A DNA stretch of 64,000 bases from Betaproteobacteria bacterium (GTDB lineage: Bacteria > Pseudomonadota > Gammaproteobacteria > Burkholderiales > Usitatibacteraceae): NCBI GenBank assembly GCA_016720855.1, contig JADKJU010000002.1, forward strand, positions 434,001-498,000, given 5' to 3'. The notes beneath the pieces were generated by a model, which saw only the letters and a program-made list of their open reading frames with translations, ran no database searches and was not told the DNA's origin. Position numbers and translations under genes: made by a program. Each line of letters starts with the position of its first letter. Position 1 is the first letter of the stretch. Of the stretch, positions 16,075 to 23,749 are shown one piece after another.

Positions 16075-18234
16075 GTGAGAACCCATCGGTGGATTGCCTC
16101 GGCGCTTGTCGCGGCGGCTTCAGTGCTGCTGCTGGCGTCGTGCAGCACGCTGACGCGTTCGCTTTCAGGCTCCGCCGAGGAGGCGCCGAAAGCCGAGTTC
16201 GGGCCGCTGCCGCCCGCGGCACCCGGTTCGCCCGCCCCGGCAGCGCCGGCGCCCCGGTCCGGTTCCGTGGCGGAGAAGCCGAAGCTCTATTCGGGAACGG
16301 GCAATTTCCTGAGCACCAAGCCCCTGCCGCCCCAGCTGCCGGCGGGGCCCGAGGAGGCGAACCTCAACTTCGAGGCGCTGGACATGCGCGAGGCGGCGAA
16401 GGTGATCCTGGGCGACTACCTTCGCGAGTCGTACACGGTCCACCCCGCCGTCACGGGCAACGTGACCTTCCGCACCATCAAACCCATTCCGAGAAGCGCC
16501 CTCCTGCCCACCCTCGAGATGCTGCTTCGGCAGAACAACGCCGCGGTGGTGCGGGAGGATGGCATCTACAAGGTGGTGCCCATTTCAGCCGTTCGCGGCT
16601 CGGTGTCGCCGCAGCTTGGCGGCGCCCTCCTGCCCATCCCGCCCGGCTACACGGTGCTGGTGGTGCCCGTCAAATACGTCGGCGCGCGAGAGATGGCCAA
16701 GATCCTCGAGCCCTTCGCGGCCGACAACACGGTGCGCGTTGACGATGTGCGCAATCTCGTGATCCTGGCGGGCAACCAGAAGGAGATGCGCCACCTCCTC
16801 GATACCATCGAGCTCTTCGACGTGGACTGGCTCTCCGGCTACTCCGTGGGCATCTTCCCGGTTCGAAGCGCCGACGTGAAGACGCTCGTCGGAGACCTGG
16901 ACAAGATATTCGGCCCGACTTCCGCCGGCCCGCTTGCGGGCCTCGTGCGCGTGATCCCGATCGAGCGCCTCAACGCGCTACTCATCGTCACGACGCAGCC
17001 GAAGTACCTCGAGACCGCCAAGTCCTGGATGGAACGCCTGGACCAGATAGGCGGCACCTCCGGCGGCGCGCGTCTCTTCGTCTACCAGGTGCGAAACGGC
17101 AAGGCCGAAAGCCTGGCGAACCTGATCGGCGAGCTGTTTTCCAAGCGCAGCACGACCTCGACCGCCCTTCCGGGCCTGGCCCCCGGCGCGCGTCCTGCGC
17201 AGATCGCCACCCCTGGAGCCGCGGTCACGGGCGCAACGACTGCCGCCACGGCAGCTTCCGCAGCCGCATTCATGATTCCCGGCGCGGCCGCCAGCATGCA
17301 GGGCGAAGTGCGCGTGATCGCGGACAAGGACAACAACGCGCTCCTCATCCTCGCCTCTTCCGCCGACTACGAAATCATCGAATCGGCGCTCGCGAAGCTC
17401 GACGTGATCGCCAAGCAGGTGCTGGTCGAGGTGACCATCGCGGAAGTGACGCTCTCCGACGACCTCAAGTTCGGCGTGGACTGGTTCCTCAGGAATCGCA
17501 CGGAAAGCGACGGCAGCATCACCAGTGGATGGCTCAACACCGGATCGGGGCTGCCGGATATCCCGGCAGGCGCCGTGCCCGCATTTTCGGGGCTGCAGCT
17601 CATCAACCGCCTGGGCGGGGACGTGCGCCTGGTACTCAATGCGCTGGGCAAGGACGGACGCCTCCAGGTGCTGGCGACGCCGCAGCTCATGGTCCTCGAC
17701 AACCAGAAGGCACAGATCAAGGTCGGCGACCGCATTTCCGTTCAGACCCAGCAGCAGAGCGTGGCCGGTACGACGAGTGGCATCATCAACAGCTTCCAGT
17801 ACATCGAGACCGGGATCCTGCTGACGGTCACGCCGCGCATCAACTCGGGCGGGCAGGTGACGCTTGAGGTGAACCAGGAGGTGAGCGTGCCGCAGCCTGT
17901 GTCCGTGCCCGGCGCGAACCCCGACATCAGTCAACGCACCGCAACCACGACCGTCGTCGTGGCCTCCGGTGAGGCCATCGTCCTCGGCGGCCTCATCCGC
18001 GAGGACAACTTGCGGGGAACGGCTGGCCTGCCCCTACTTTCCAAGATACCGGTGCTCGGTGCCTTGTTCGGTACCCAGACGATCACCAAACGCCGGACGG
18101 AGCTGATCCTGCTCATCCGCCCGGTGGTACTTACCAATTCGCAGCAGGCGGTCGATGCGACCGAGGAACTGCGTCGCAAGATGCCCGCCCTGGAGGGGTT
18201 CCTGATGCCCCGAACCACCCCGCCGGCGAAATAG
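16075..18234 (+). CDS. gspD: type II secretion outer membrane secretin GspD (lipoprotein)
   Basis: The outer membrane channel of the type II system. The 719-residue product starts at GTG 16075 behind a good Shine-Dalgarno (AAGGGGAGA). It has a lipoprotein signal ending LLLASC (Cys at about 22), so like XpsD it should be a self-anchoring lipidated secretin. Periplasmic N domains follow (NFEALDMREAAKVILGDYL, then repeated KYVGAREMAKILEPF and RVIPIERLNALLIVT blocks). The C-terminal secretin domain (about 440-700) shows VLVEVTIAEVTLSDDLKFGVDWF, VLATPQLMVLDNQKAQIKVG and the secretin signature VVASGEAIVLGGLIRED. It ends the operon. Confidence 0.95.
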   Translation: MRTHRWIASALVAAASVLLLASCSTLTRSLSGSAEEAPKAEFGPLPPAAPGSPAPAAPAPRSGSVAEKPKLYSGTGNFLSTKPLPPQLPAGPEEANLNFEALDMREAAKVILGDYLRESYTVHPAVTGNVTFRTIKPIPRSALLPTLEMLLRQNNAAVVREDGIYKVVPISAVRGSVSPQLGGALLPIPPGYTVLVVPVKYVGAREMAKILEPFAADNTVRVDDVRNLVILAGNQKEMRHLLDTIELFDVDWLSGYSVGIFPVRSADVKTLVGDLDKIFGPTSAGPLAGLVRVIPIERLNALLIVTTQPKYLETAKSWMERLDQIGGTSGGARLFVYQVRNGKAESLANLIGELFSKRSTTSTALPGLAPGARPAQIATPGAAVTGATTAATAASAAAFMIPGAAASMQGEVRVIADKDNNALLILASSADYEIIESALAKLDVIAKQVLVEVTIAEVTLSDDLKFGVDWFLRNRTESDGSITSGWLNTGSGLPDIPAGAVPAFSGLQLINRLGGDVRLVLNALGKDGRLQVLATPQLMVLDNQKAQIKVGDRISVQTQQQSVAGTTSGIINSFQYIETGILLTVTPRINSGGQVTLEVNQEVSVPQPVSVPGANPDISQRTATTTVVVASGEAIVLGGLIREDNLRGTAGLPLLSKIPVLGALFGTQTITKRRTELILLIRPVVLTNSQQAVDATEELRRKMPALEGFLMPRTTPPAK

Positions 18235-18338
18235 CGGGGCAGGAAGTACGCAGGGCAATTGCGCTTATCCTAGAAATTGGTCTAACATTCGGCGCTAATC
18301 ATCTGATTGTTGGATGTTTGCAGCGGGAGTTGCGTGAA

Positions 18339-18353
18339 TACAACAGTGTTGTA
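18339..18353. promoter_or_regulatory. 15-base palindrome in AT-rich gap before the lipoprotein gene
   Basis: The gap 18235-18411 is clearly more AT-rich than its surroundings. It contains a perfect inverted repeat with 7-base arms TACAACA and TGTTGTA around one central base, looking like a dimeric repressor operator. A separate TTGACG (18372-18377), 17-base spacer and TACTCT (18395-18400) follow. The regulator is unknown. Confidence 0.4.
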
Positions 18354-18371
18354 AAAATCTACGCCTATTGT

Positions 18372-18400
18372 TTGACGGTCGTAGGCAATTTCAATACTCT
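18372..18400 (+). promoter_or_regulatory. possible sigma-70 promoter for the lipoprotein gene
   Basis: TTGACG and TACTCT hexamers are separated by exactly 17 bases. The predicted transcription start (about 18407) is only a few bases before the ATG at 18412. Either the mRNA is nearly leaderless or translation starts at the in-frame ATG at 18430. Confidence 0.4.
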
Positions 18401-18411
18401 TCGTTGAAGGA

Positions 18412-18855
18412 ATGGCTTTGCGGATTCGGATGGACTGGTTGGGTGTGCTTCGTGCGTCGCTTTCGCGACTTGCGGTTCTGGGAATGATCGGGGTCGCCGG
18501 TTGCGCATCGGCTCCCGCGACGCCACCCGGAGGTCCGGAAGCGGGGAATTCGGCCCAGGCGATCGGAAAGCGGGCCACCGCGAGGTGGGACGCGCTGATC
18601 GCAGGCGACTTGTCCCGGGCGTACGAGTTTCTGAGCCCCGGCAGCCGTCAGGCCTATACCGCGCAGGACTACGCGGCACTGGTCAAGCCGGGTCTGTGGA
18701 AAAAGGCGCGCGTTGATCGTGTCGAGTGCGCCGAAGCCGATGTTTGTGTAGCTGTCGTCCTGGTGGAATACGTCTTCAAGGGCATGACCGTGACGACGCC
18801 GCTCAGGGAAACCTGGACGAAAGCAGGTGAGGAATGGTGGTTTGTGTTGAAATAG
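18412..18855 (+). CDS. small lipoprotein of unknown function
   Basis: A 147-residue exported protein. The N-terminus has Arg residues and a hydrophobic stretch ending VLGMIGVAGC, a clear lipobox with the acylated Cys at residue 31. The mature part (GKRATARWDALIAGDLSRAYEFLSP and later EEWWFVLK) looks like a small NTF2-like or cystatin-like fold with one disulfide-capable pair (VECAEADVC). I do not recognise a named family. The alternative start at 18430 shortens the leader by six residues. It stands alone between gspD and the next exported protein, with its own candidate promoter. Confidence 0.75.
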   Translation: MALRIRMDWLGVLRASLSRLAVLGMIGVAGCASAPATPPGGPEAGNSAQAIGKRATARWDALIAGDLSRAYEFLSPGSRQAYTAQDYAALVKPGLWKKARVDRVECAEADVCVAVVLVEYVFKGMTVTTPLRETWTKAGEEWWFVLK

Positions 18856-18902
18856 GGCGGTGCCGCGTGCCAGGACGGGCGCTCATGGCTGAAATCTGGC
18901 AT

Positions 18903-18931
18903 TTGTAAAAGTCCCGTGACTGGGCTAAAAT
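18903..18931 (+). promoter_or_regulatory. promoter of the 493-residue exported protein
   Basis: TTGTAA (18903-18908), a 17-base spacer and TAAAAT (18926-18931) form the best sigma-70 type promoter in the window. The transcript would have a leader of about 55 bases containing the palindrome at 18953-18964 and a good ribosome binding site (AAGGAG, 18977-18982) for the ATG at 18994. Confidence 0.65.
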
Positions 18932-18952
18932 CGGTCGATGTAGCCTCAAAAA

Positions 18953-18964
18953 AAGTGATCACTT
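18953..18964. promoter_or_regulatory. 12-base perfect palindrome in the 5' leader
   Basis: AAGTGATCACTT is self-complementary and lies 22 bases downstream of the -10 element and before the ribosome binding site. It could be an operator placed in the transcribed leader or a short RNA stem. No regulator can be named. Confidence 0.4.
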
Positions 18965-18993
18965 CATCTCTTCAACAAGGAGTAGCGAAAAAC

Positions 18994-20475
18994 ATGAATG
19001 CCTTCAATCGGAAAGTGCTGGTCTCTGCAGTCCTCGCCGGCTTGGGTGCCGCCGCTGGCGCTGCCCACGCCGTGTATCAGGATCCGAGCGGAATGGGCCA
19101 GGCGCTGATCTATCCCTATTACACCGTCCAGAACGGCAACAACACCTACGTTTCGGTTGTCAACACGCGCACGAGCGGCGTCAAGGTCGTGAAGGTCCGC
19201 TTCCGCGAAGGCAAGAACTCGCGCGAAGTGCTTGACTTTAACCTCTACCTCTCGCCGTCCGACGTGTGGACCGCCGGCATCATCCCGGCCGACGCGGCTT
19301 CCGCCACCTCTGTCGGCCGTCTCGTGACCGCCGACGTGTCGTGCACGAACCCGGCCATCCCCGCGACGGGCGTCGATTTCCGTAACTTCGCCTACGCCGG
19401 CGCGAACGATGACGGTCTGGGCACGGGTCTTGAGCGCACGCGTGAAGGCTATCTCGAGATGATCGAGATGGGCGTTCTCAGCGACCTCGTTGCTCCTGGC
19501 AGCGCGGCTGTCCACAACGGCGGTACCCCGACCTGTACGGGTCTCACCGGCGCGACGGTTCCCCTCGTCTCGCTTGAACTGGGCACGGGCACGGCGCAGG
19601 GCGCTCCCACGGGTGGCCTGAACGGCACGGGCACGCTGATCAACGTCGCGATCGGCTCGGACTCCGGCTACAACGCCGTGGCCCTGTCGAACATGACGTC
19701 GCTTGCCATCTACGCGAACATCGGCAACGACAACCCGAACTTCACGAACGCCGATCCGCAGAGCGTCGTGGTCAGCAACAACAACACCTACCTGGCGAAC
19801 TGGCCCGTCACGGCAGCCGGCCGTGTCAACGCGGTGTCCTCGGTGATCGCGCATACCAACGTGATCAACGAATACATCCTCGACACCGGCACCAAGTCCA
19901 ACACCGACTGGGTCCTCACCTTCCCGACCAAGAACCGTTACGTGACGAGCGCTGCTGCTGTCGCCCCGTTCACCAACGTCCTGAAGTCGAGCGGCGCGTG
20001 CGAAGTGATCGCCTTCGGCTACTTCAACCGCGAAGAAGCCGCGGCGCAGGCCGGCGGTGGCGACTTCTCGCCGCTGCCCCCGGGTGGCGATCCGTCCTCC
20101 GTGTGCTGGGAATCGACGGTTCTTTCGATCCGCAACGGTGCCTCGCACATGCCGACGACGTCCGTCTCCGGCCCGCTCAGCGCGGTCAACACGACCGCCA
20201 TCACCATCCGCAGCACCTTCCAGAACGGCTGGGCGAACCTGATCTTCTCGGGCGCCAACGCAACCGCTGTCGGCATGTTGTCGTCCGCGTCGTCGCTCAC
20301 GAAGAACAACCTCAGCGCCCTTGCGCCGACCGCGGGCAGCCAGCAGTTCCTCGGCCTGCCTGTCGTGGGCTTCATGGTCCGCACGTTCAACAACGGTGTG
20401 CTGGGCAACTTCCTGTCCAACTACAGCTCGGCGTTTGAGCACAAGTACACCCAGACGATCTTCCCGATCCTGTAA
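18994..20475 (+). CDS. exported protein of unknown function, probably abundant
   Basis: A 493-residue protein with a textbook Sec signal peptide (MNAFNRKVLVSAVLAGLGAAAGAAHA, residues 1-26, AxA cleavage). The mature protein begins VYQDPSGMGQALIYPYYTVQ and is rich in Asn, Thr, Ser and Gly, beta-rich in appearance, with four or five scattered Cys. I do not recognise a characterised family. Codon choice is unusually selective (many CGT, GGT, GGC, AAC, CTG), unlike neighbouring genes, which suggests high expression. It has its own strong promoter, a good Shine-Dalgarno, and two hairpins after the stop. Its place directly after the gsp operon makes it a candidate type II substrate; that is inference. 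Upstream in-frame codons to 18916 overlap the promoter and were excluded. Confidence 0.85.
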   Translation: MNAFNRKVLVSAVLAGLGAAAGAAHAVYQDPSGMGQALIYPYYTVQNGNNTYVSVVNTRTSGVKVVKVRFREGKNSREVLDFNLYLSPSDVWTAGIIPADAASATSVGRLVTADVSCTNPAIPATGVDFRNFAYAGANDDGLGTGLERTREGYLEMIEMGVLSDLVAPGSAAVHNGGTPTCTGLTGATVPLVSLELGTGTAQGAPTGGLNGTGTLINVAIGSDSGYNAVALSNMTSLAIYANIGNDNPNFTNADPQSVVVSNNNTYLANWPVTAAGRVNAVSSVIAHTNVINEYILDTGTKSNTDWVLTFPTKNRYVTSAAAVAPFTNVLKSSGACEVIAFGYFNREEAAAQAGGGDFSPLPPGGDPSSVCWESTVLSIRNGASHMPTTSVSGPLSAVNTTAITIRSTFQNGWANLIFSGANATAVGMLSSASSLTKNNLSALAPTAGSQQFLGLPVVGFMVRTFNNGVLGNFLSNYSSAFEHKYTQTIFPIL

Positions 20476-20494
20476 TTACAGGTGGGAAGACCCG

Positions 20495-20512
20495 AGGCGC
20501 CGCAAGGCGCCT
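20495..20512 (+). other. GNRA-capped RNA hairpin in the 3' UTR
   Basis: Arms AGGCGCC (20495-20501) and GGCGCCT (20506-20512) are perfectly complementary around GCAA, a GNRA tetraloop. It lies between the stop codon at 20475 and the intrinsic terminator, and could protect the transcript from 3' exonucleases. Confidence 0.5.
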
Positions 20513-20528
20513 TCGGCGAACTCGACTC

Positions 20529-20560
20529 AAGGGCGGGGGTTTCCCCCCGCCCTTTTTTTT
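20529..20560 (+). terminator. intrinsic terminator after the 493-residue exported protein
   Basis: A GC-rich stem (GGGCGGGGG at 20531-20539 pairing with the C-run and GCCC at 20544-20552) with a very short loop is followed by eight T. A typical strong rho-independent terminator. Confidence 0.85.
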
Positions 20561-20615
20561 GCGTGTGCAACCGCGCCCGGCATTCGGGGAGCCGGTGAAG
20601 TGATTGGCCCCATGC

Positions 20616-20621
20616 TAAAAT
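20616..20621 (+). promoter_or_regulatory. -10 element upstream of the Ig-like exported protein
   Basis: TAAAAT 65 bases before the ATG at 20686; the -35 region is poor (CGGTGA at the 17-base spacing). The same TAAAAT sequence precedes several other genes in this window, which supports it as this genome's usual -10. Confidence 0.4.
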
Positions 20622-20685
20622 CAAGCGACTAGGGAACTTCGCGACTAGATTGCCTTCGAATGCCTGTCAGGCAAGGAAAATCCAG

Positions 20686-21957
20686 ATGAAAATCGCATCC
20701 TTTCGTTCCACGAATTCATTCCGCCGCGGCCTCGCAGTCGCCGCGGCCTTCGGCCTCCTGGCCAGCGTCGCGCCTTTCGCGGCCCAAGCCGCCACTCTTG
20801 TTCTCACCGGCACGACCAACGCGAGCTGCACGTACAACACGGCCACGATCGGCAGCACAGGCATCCTGACTGTCGACACGGCGTCCAATTGCAGTGTCGT
20901 GGCAGACGCCTTGGCTTTTGCCTCCACGCCGACCTCCCTTCTGGTCGGTCAATCGACTTCGATTAAGGTCACGCGCGCGAACCCGACCGCCCCAAGCGTG
21001 TCTGGCACTGTCAGCGTTGCGCCGGGTGGGCCATGTTTGCTTGACGGTGGTGCCACTGTTCCTTTCACGTTTTCGGGCGCCGAGTCCGCATCTATAGCCA
21101 TCACAGCTCCGGCACTCGAAATTGGCATCACCAGCGCGCCGTGCGCGATTTCGCTCCAGGCAACAGGTCCTGCCAGCCTTGGTTCACCCAACAATTTCAA
21201 TCTGACGGCTTCCACCACGCCGCCGCTCCCGCTTGATGTCCTGGCATTCAACAGCGCGCAGGTGAACGCCGCCTCTGGCGGCACGACGACTGCCACGGTA
21301 ACGCGAGGCACCAATAACGCCACTGGGGCCGTAACCGCTACTGTGAACGTGACCGCGGGAGCCTGCACAATCGGTGGGAATACACTCAACTTTGGCCTGG
21401 CAACGACCTCTCAGCCTGTTAGCATCCAGGCTCCTACCAGTGCCACTGCCACGTCCTGCACCCTGACGCTATCGAATCCCAGCGCAGGCGCGACTTTGGG
21501 ACCTCAGAGCACCGTTACGGTTGCGGTCGCTGCGACTGTTGTGACTCCGCCTCCTCCGCCCACCACGCCCGGCTGCACCACCGCAGCCAACGTCATCACC
21601 GACATCCGTCCCACCAACCGCGTCTCGTTCGCGCTGGGAGCGGGGCAGTCGGCCGCCGTGAGATTCCGGGCGCCTGGCGACGGGCGAACCGCCGGCACGC
21701 TTTCCTCGGTGCAAACCCCCGGCTACACCATTCCCCCGAATGTCCAGGTCAACGTCGCGGAATGCCCGGGTGATTTCACCACGTCGCTCGGAGACGCGTG
21801 CACCAGCTATTCGCCCGGGGAAAACTCGACGACGCAGTTCTTGGTGGGCGGCGGGCCGTTCTGGTTCTGCGTGATCGACCCGACGAAGACCTACTACCTC
21901 AACGTCCGCTTCCCCGGCTGCACGGGCACCTGCGGCGCGCTGGTGGACATGTACTAG
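20686..21957 (+). CDS. exported Thr/Ser-rich protein with Ig-like repeats, function unknown
   Basis: A 423-residue protein with a Sec signal ending PFAAQA (cleavage at about residue 35). The mature protein has two similar beta-sandwich-like repeats of about 100 residues, each with a central Cys pair (about residues 40-175 and 180-280), then a Pro-rich linker (VTPPPPPTTPGC) and a C-terminal Cys-rich domain of about 120 residues ending CTGTCGALVDMY. No named family recognised. The repeats use more A/T-ending codons than the C-terminal domain and than most neighbours, suggesting a mosaic origin. ATG 20686 follows a good AAGGAAAA site; an in-frame start at 20650 would put extra residues before the signal peptide. 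Confidence 0.8.
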   Translation: MKIASFRSTNSFRRGLAVAAAFGLLASVAPFAAQAATLVLTGTTNASCTYNTATIGSTGILTVDTASNCSVVADALAFASTPTSLLVGQSTSIKVTRANPTAPSVSGTVSVAPGGPCLLDGGATVPFTFSGAESASIAITAPALEIGITSAPCAISLQATGPASLGSPNNFNLTASTTPPLPLDVLAFNSAQVNAASGGTTTATVTRGTNNATGAVTATVNVTAGACTIGGNTLNFGLATTSQPVSIQAPTSATATSCTLTLSNPSAGATLGPQSTVTVAVAATVVTPPPPPTTPGCTTAANVITDIRPTNRVSFALGAGQSAAVRFRAPGDGRTAGTLSSVQTPGYTIPPNVQVNVAECPGDFTTSLGDACTSYSPGENSTTQFLVGGGPFWFCVIDPTKTYYLNVRFPGCTGTCGALVDMY

Positions 21958-21973
21958 CCACCGCACCCTCCCG

Positions 21974-22004
21974 GGCCCGCATGAGAACCATGCGGGCCTT
22001 TTTT
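21974..22004 (+). terminator. intrinsic terminator after the Ig-like exported protein
   Basis: Ten-base perfect stem, GGCCCGCATG (21974-21983) with CATGCGGGCC (21989-21998), five-base loop, then six T. It separates the exported-protein gene from the ppiC-wzm-wzt operon. Confidence 0.88.
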
Positions 22005-22024
22005 CTTCCCGAGCCGCGCCCCTC

Positions 22025-22960
22025 ATGAAAACCATCGCCTTCGTTGCCTGCCTGTTCGCCGCCTCGTCAGCGTGGGCCCAGGCCCCCGCCCCCGCGGGCA
22101 AGCCCCTCATCACCAACGGTTCGGTCCAGGTCACCAGCGAGGATTTCGAGGCCTTCCTCCTGCGCGCCCCTGAAGACATTCGTCCGGAGCTCCGTGCAAG
22201 CGCGGACCGCGTTGCCAAGGCGCTGGAAACCATCTACGCCAACCGAGTGCTGGCTGACGAGGCCCGCAAGATCGGCCTGGACAAGGATCCGCGCGTGCAG
22301 CTGCGCATGAAGCAGATCAACGAAAGCTATCTCGCGCAGCTCTGGATGAACGAATACCCGAAGACCGTCCAGACGCCCGATTTCACCGTGAGAGCGCAGG
22401 AAATCTACAAGCTCGACAAGGCGAGGTTCACCGAGCCCGCCCGGATCAACGCGACGCACATCCTGATTTCCCTCGAGGGGCGCACCCGCGAAATGGCGCT
22501 CGCCCGCGCCAACGAGGTGGTTGCCAAGGCCCGGCCCGACGAGAATTTCGCCGCGCTCGCGAAGAACTACACGGACGACCCCAATTTCGCGAAGACAGGC
22601 GGGCGCTTCGAGGAGGTTGCGGCCAAGGATCTCGAGAAGCCCATCGCCGACGCGATCTTCGCGGCTTCGCCGGGCGCCGTCGTCGGTCCGATCGAAACCA
22701 AGGGTGCATTCCACGTCGTGCGCGTGGAAAGCAAGCTTGCATCGCGGTTGCGGCCGTTCGAGGAAGTGAAAGACACCCTCGTGACCCTCGAGCGCGAAAG
22801 GTTCACCAATCTCGCCACCGATCGGCGCGCTGGCGAGCTCAAGAACACGCCCCAGACCAAGGTCTACGAGGACAACATCAGCGCGCTCATCGTGAATGTC
22901 GACCGCGACGCCGTCGACCGCGCGCACCGGCCACCGCTTGCAGGTTCGCAGCCCCGCTGA
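22025..22960 (+). CDS. periplasmic parvulin-type peptidyl-prolyl isomerase
   Basis: A 311-residue PpiC/SurA-type chaperone. The signal peptide ends at SSAWA (about residue 18). A helical N-terminal region follows, then a parvulin domain at about residues 138-235 (INATHILISLEGRTREMA, the GGRFEEVAAKDL block, and GPIETKGAFHVVRVES). It likely helps folding of exported proteins in the periplasm. It starts 21 bases after the terminator and ends 12 bases before the ABC transporter permease, so it appears to lead that operon. Specific substrates cannot be inferred. Confidence 0.88.
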   Translation: MKTIAFVACLFAASSAWAQAPAPAGKPLITNGSVQVTSEDFEAFLLRAPEDIRPELRASADRVAKALETIYANRVLADEARKIGLDKDPRVQLRMKQINESYLAQLWMNEYPKTVQTPDFTVRAQEIYKLDKARFTEPARINATHILISLEGRTREMALARANEVVAKARPDENFAALAKNYTDDPNFAKTGGRFEEVAAKDLEKPIADAIFAASPGAVVGPIETKGAFHVVRVESKLASRLRPFEEVKDTLVTLERERFTNLATDRRAGELKNTPQTKVYEDNISALIVNVDRDAVDRAHRPPLAGSQPR

Positions 22961-22972
22961 GCGCCCCCGGCC

Positions 22973-23749
22973 GTGATCTGGCGCCACCGTTGGCTGCTGT
23001 GGTCCTTCGCGCGCCGTGAAATCCTGAATCGGTACGCCGGCTCGGCGGCCGGCATCGCCTGGGCTCTCGCCCACCCGCTTGCGCTCCTCGCCGTCTACGC
23101 CTTCGTCTTCACGGGCGTCTTCCGGGTGAAACTCCCGCCCGAGATCGGCACCGCAGGCTACACCGCATTCGTCGCCGTCACGCTCTGGCCCTGGCTCATG
23201 TTCGCCGACGGCCTGGACCGCGGCATGGCCTCGGTGCAGGAGAACGCGGGCCTCATCCGCAAGGTCGCCTTCCCGCACCAGCTGGTGGTGCACGCGGCGG
23301 TACTCGCGAGCTTCGCGGTGCACGTGGCCGGTTACCTCGCCGTGCTCCTCGTGCTGCGCCTTGCCGGCGAGCCGCTGCACCTTTCGGGGCTTCCCTGGGC
23401 CTTCGTGCTGCTGCTCCTCCTCGCCATGGGCACCACGGGGCTCGCCGCCGTCCTCGCGACGCTGCAAACGCTCCTGCGCGACGTGAAGCAGGTGGTAGGG
23501 GTGGCGATCACGCTGCTCTTCTACGCCACGCCGATCCTGTATCCCGCCTCGCTCGTCCCGGCCGCGCTCAAGCCCGTGATCGGCCTGAACCCCCTCGCGT
23601 GGATCGTCGAGCGGCTGCGCGAGGTGCTGCTCACCGGCGCGGGTCCCTCGCCCCTCGATCTGGCGATCGCCCTCGGCAGCGCCTTGACGCTTGCCGCGGG
23701 CCTGGCGTTCTTCGAGCGCGTTTCGCCGTATTTCGAGGACTTCCTGTGA
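22973..23749 (+). CDS. ABC-2 type polysaccharide exporter, permease (Wzm-like)
   Basis: A 258-residue inner membrane permease, starting at GTG 22973, with about six hydrophobic helices. The N-terminus LLWSFARREILNRYAGSAAGIAWAL and the conserved LWPWLMFADGLDRG and LLFYATPILYPASLVP segments are those of O-antigen/teichoic-acid type exporters. Its stop overlaps the ATPase start by 4 bases. With the Wzt-like protein it should move a lipid-linked glycan across the inner membrane. No O-chain polymerising glycosyltransferase cluster lies beside it, so the glycan is unknown. Confidence 0.9.
   Translation: MIWRHRWLLWSFARREILNRYAGSAAGIAWALAHPLALLAVYAFVFTGVFRVKLPPEIGTAGYTAFVAVTLWPWLMFADGLDRGMASVQENAGLIRKVAFPHQLVVHAAVLASFAVHVAGYLAVLLVLRLAGEPLHLSGLPWAFVLLLLLAMGTTGLAAVLATLQTLLRDVKQVVGVAITLLFYATPILYPASLVPAALKPVIGLNPLAWIVERLREVLLTGAGPSPLDLAIALGSALTLAAGLAFFERVSPYFEDFL

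Noticed and set aside
20655..20680. TGCCT-GTC-AGGCA hairpin before the Ig-like protein gene as a riboswitch
   Set aside because: Only a five-base stem; too small and without any known riboswitch core.
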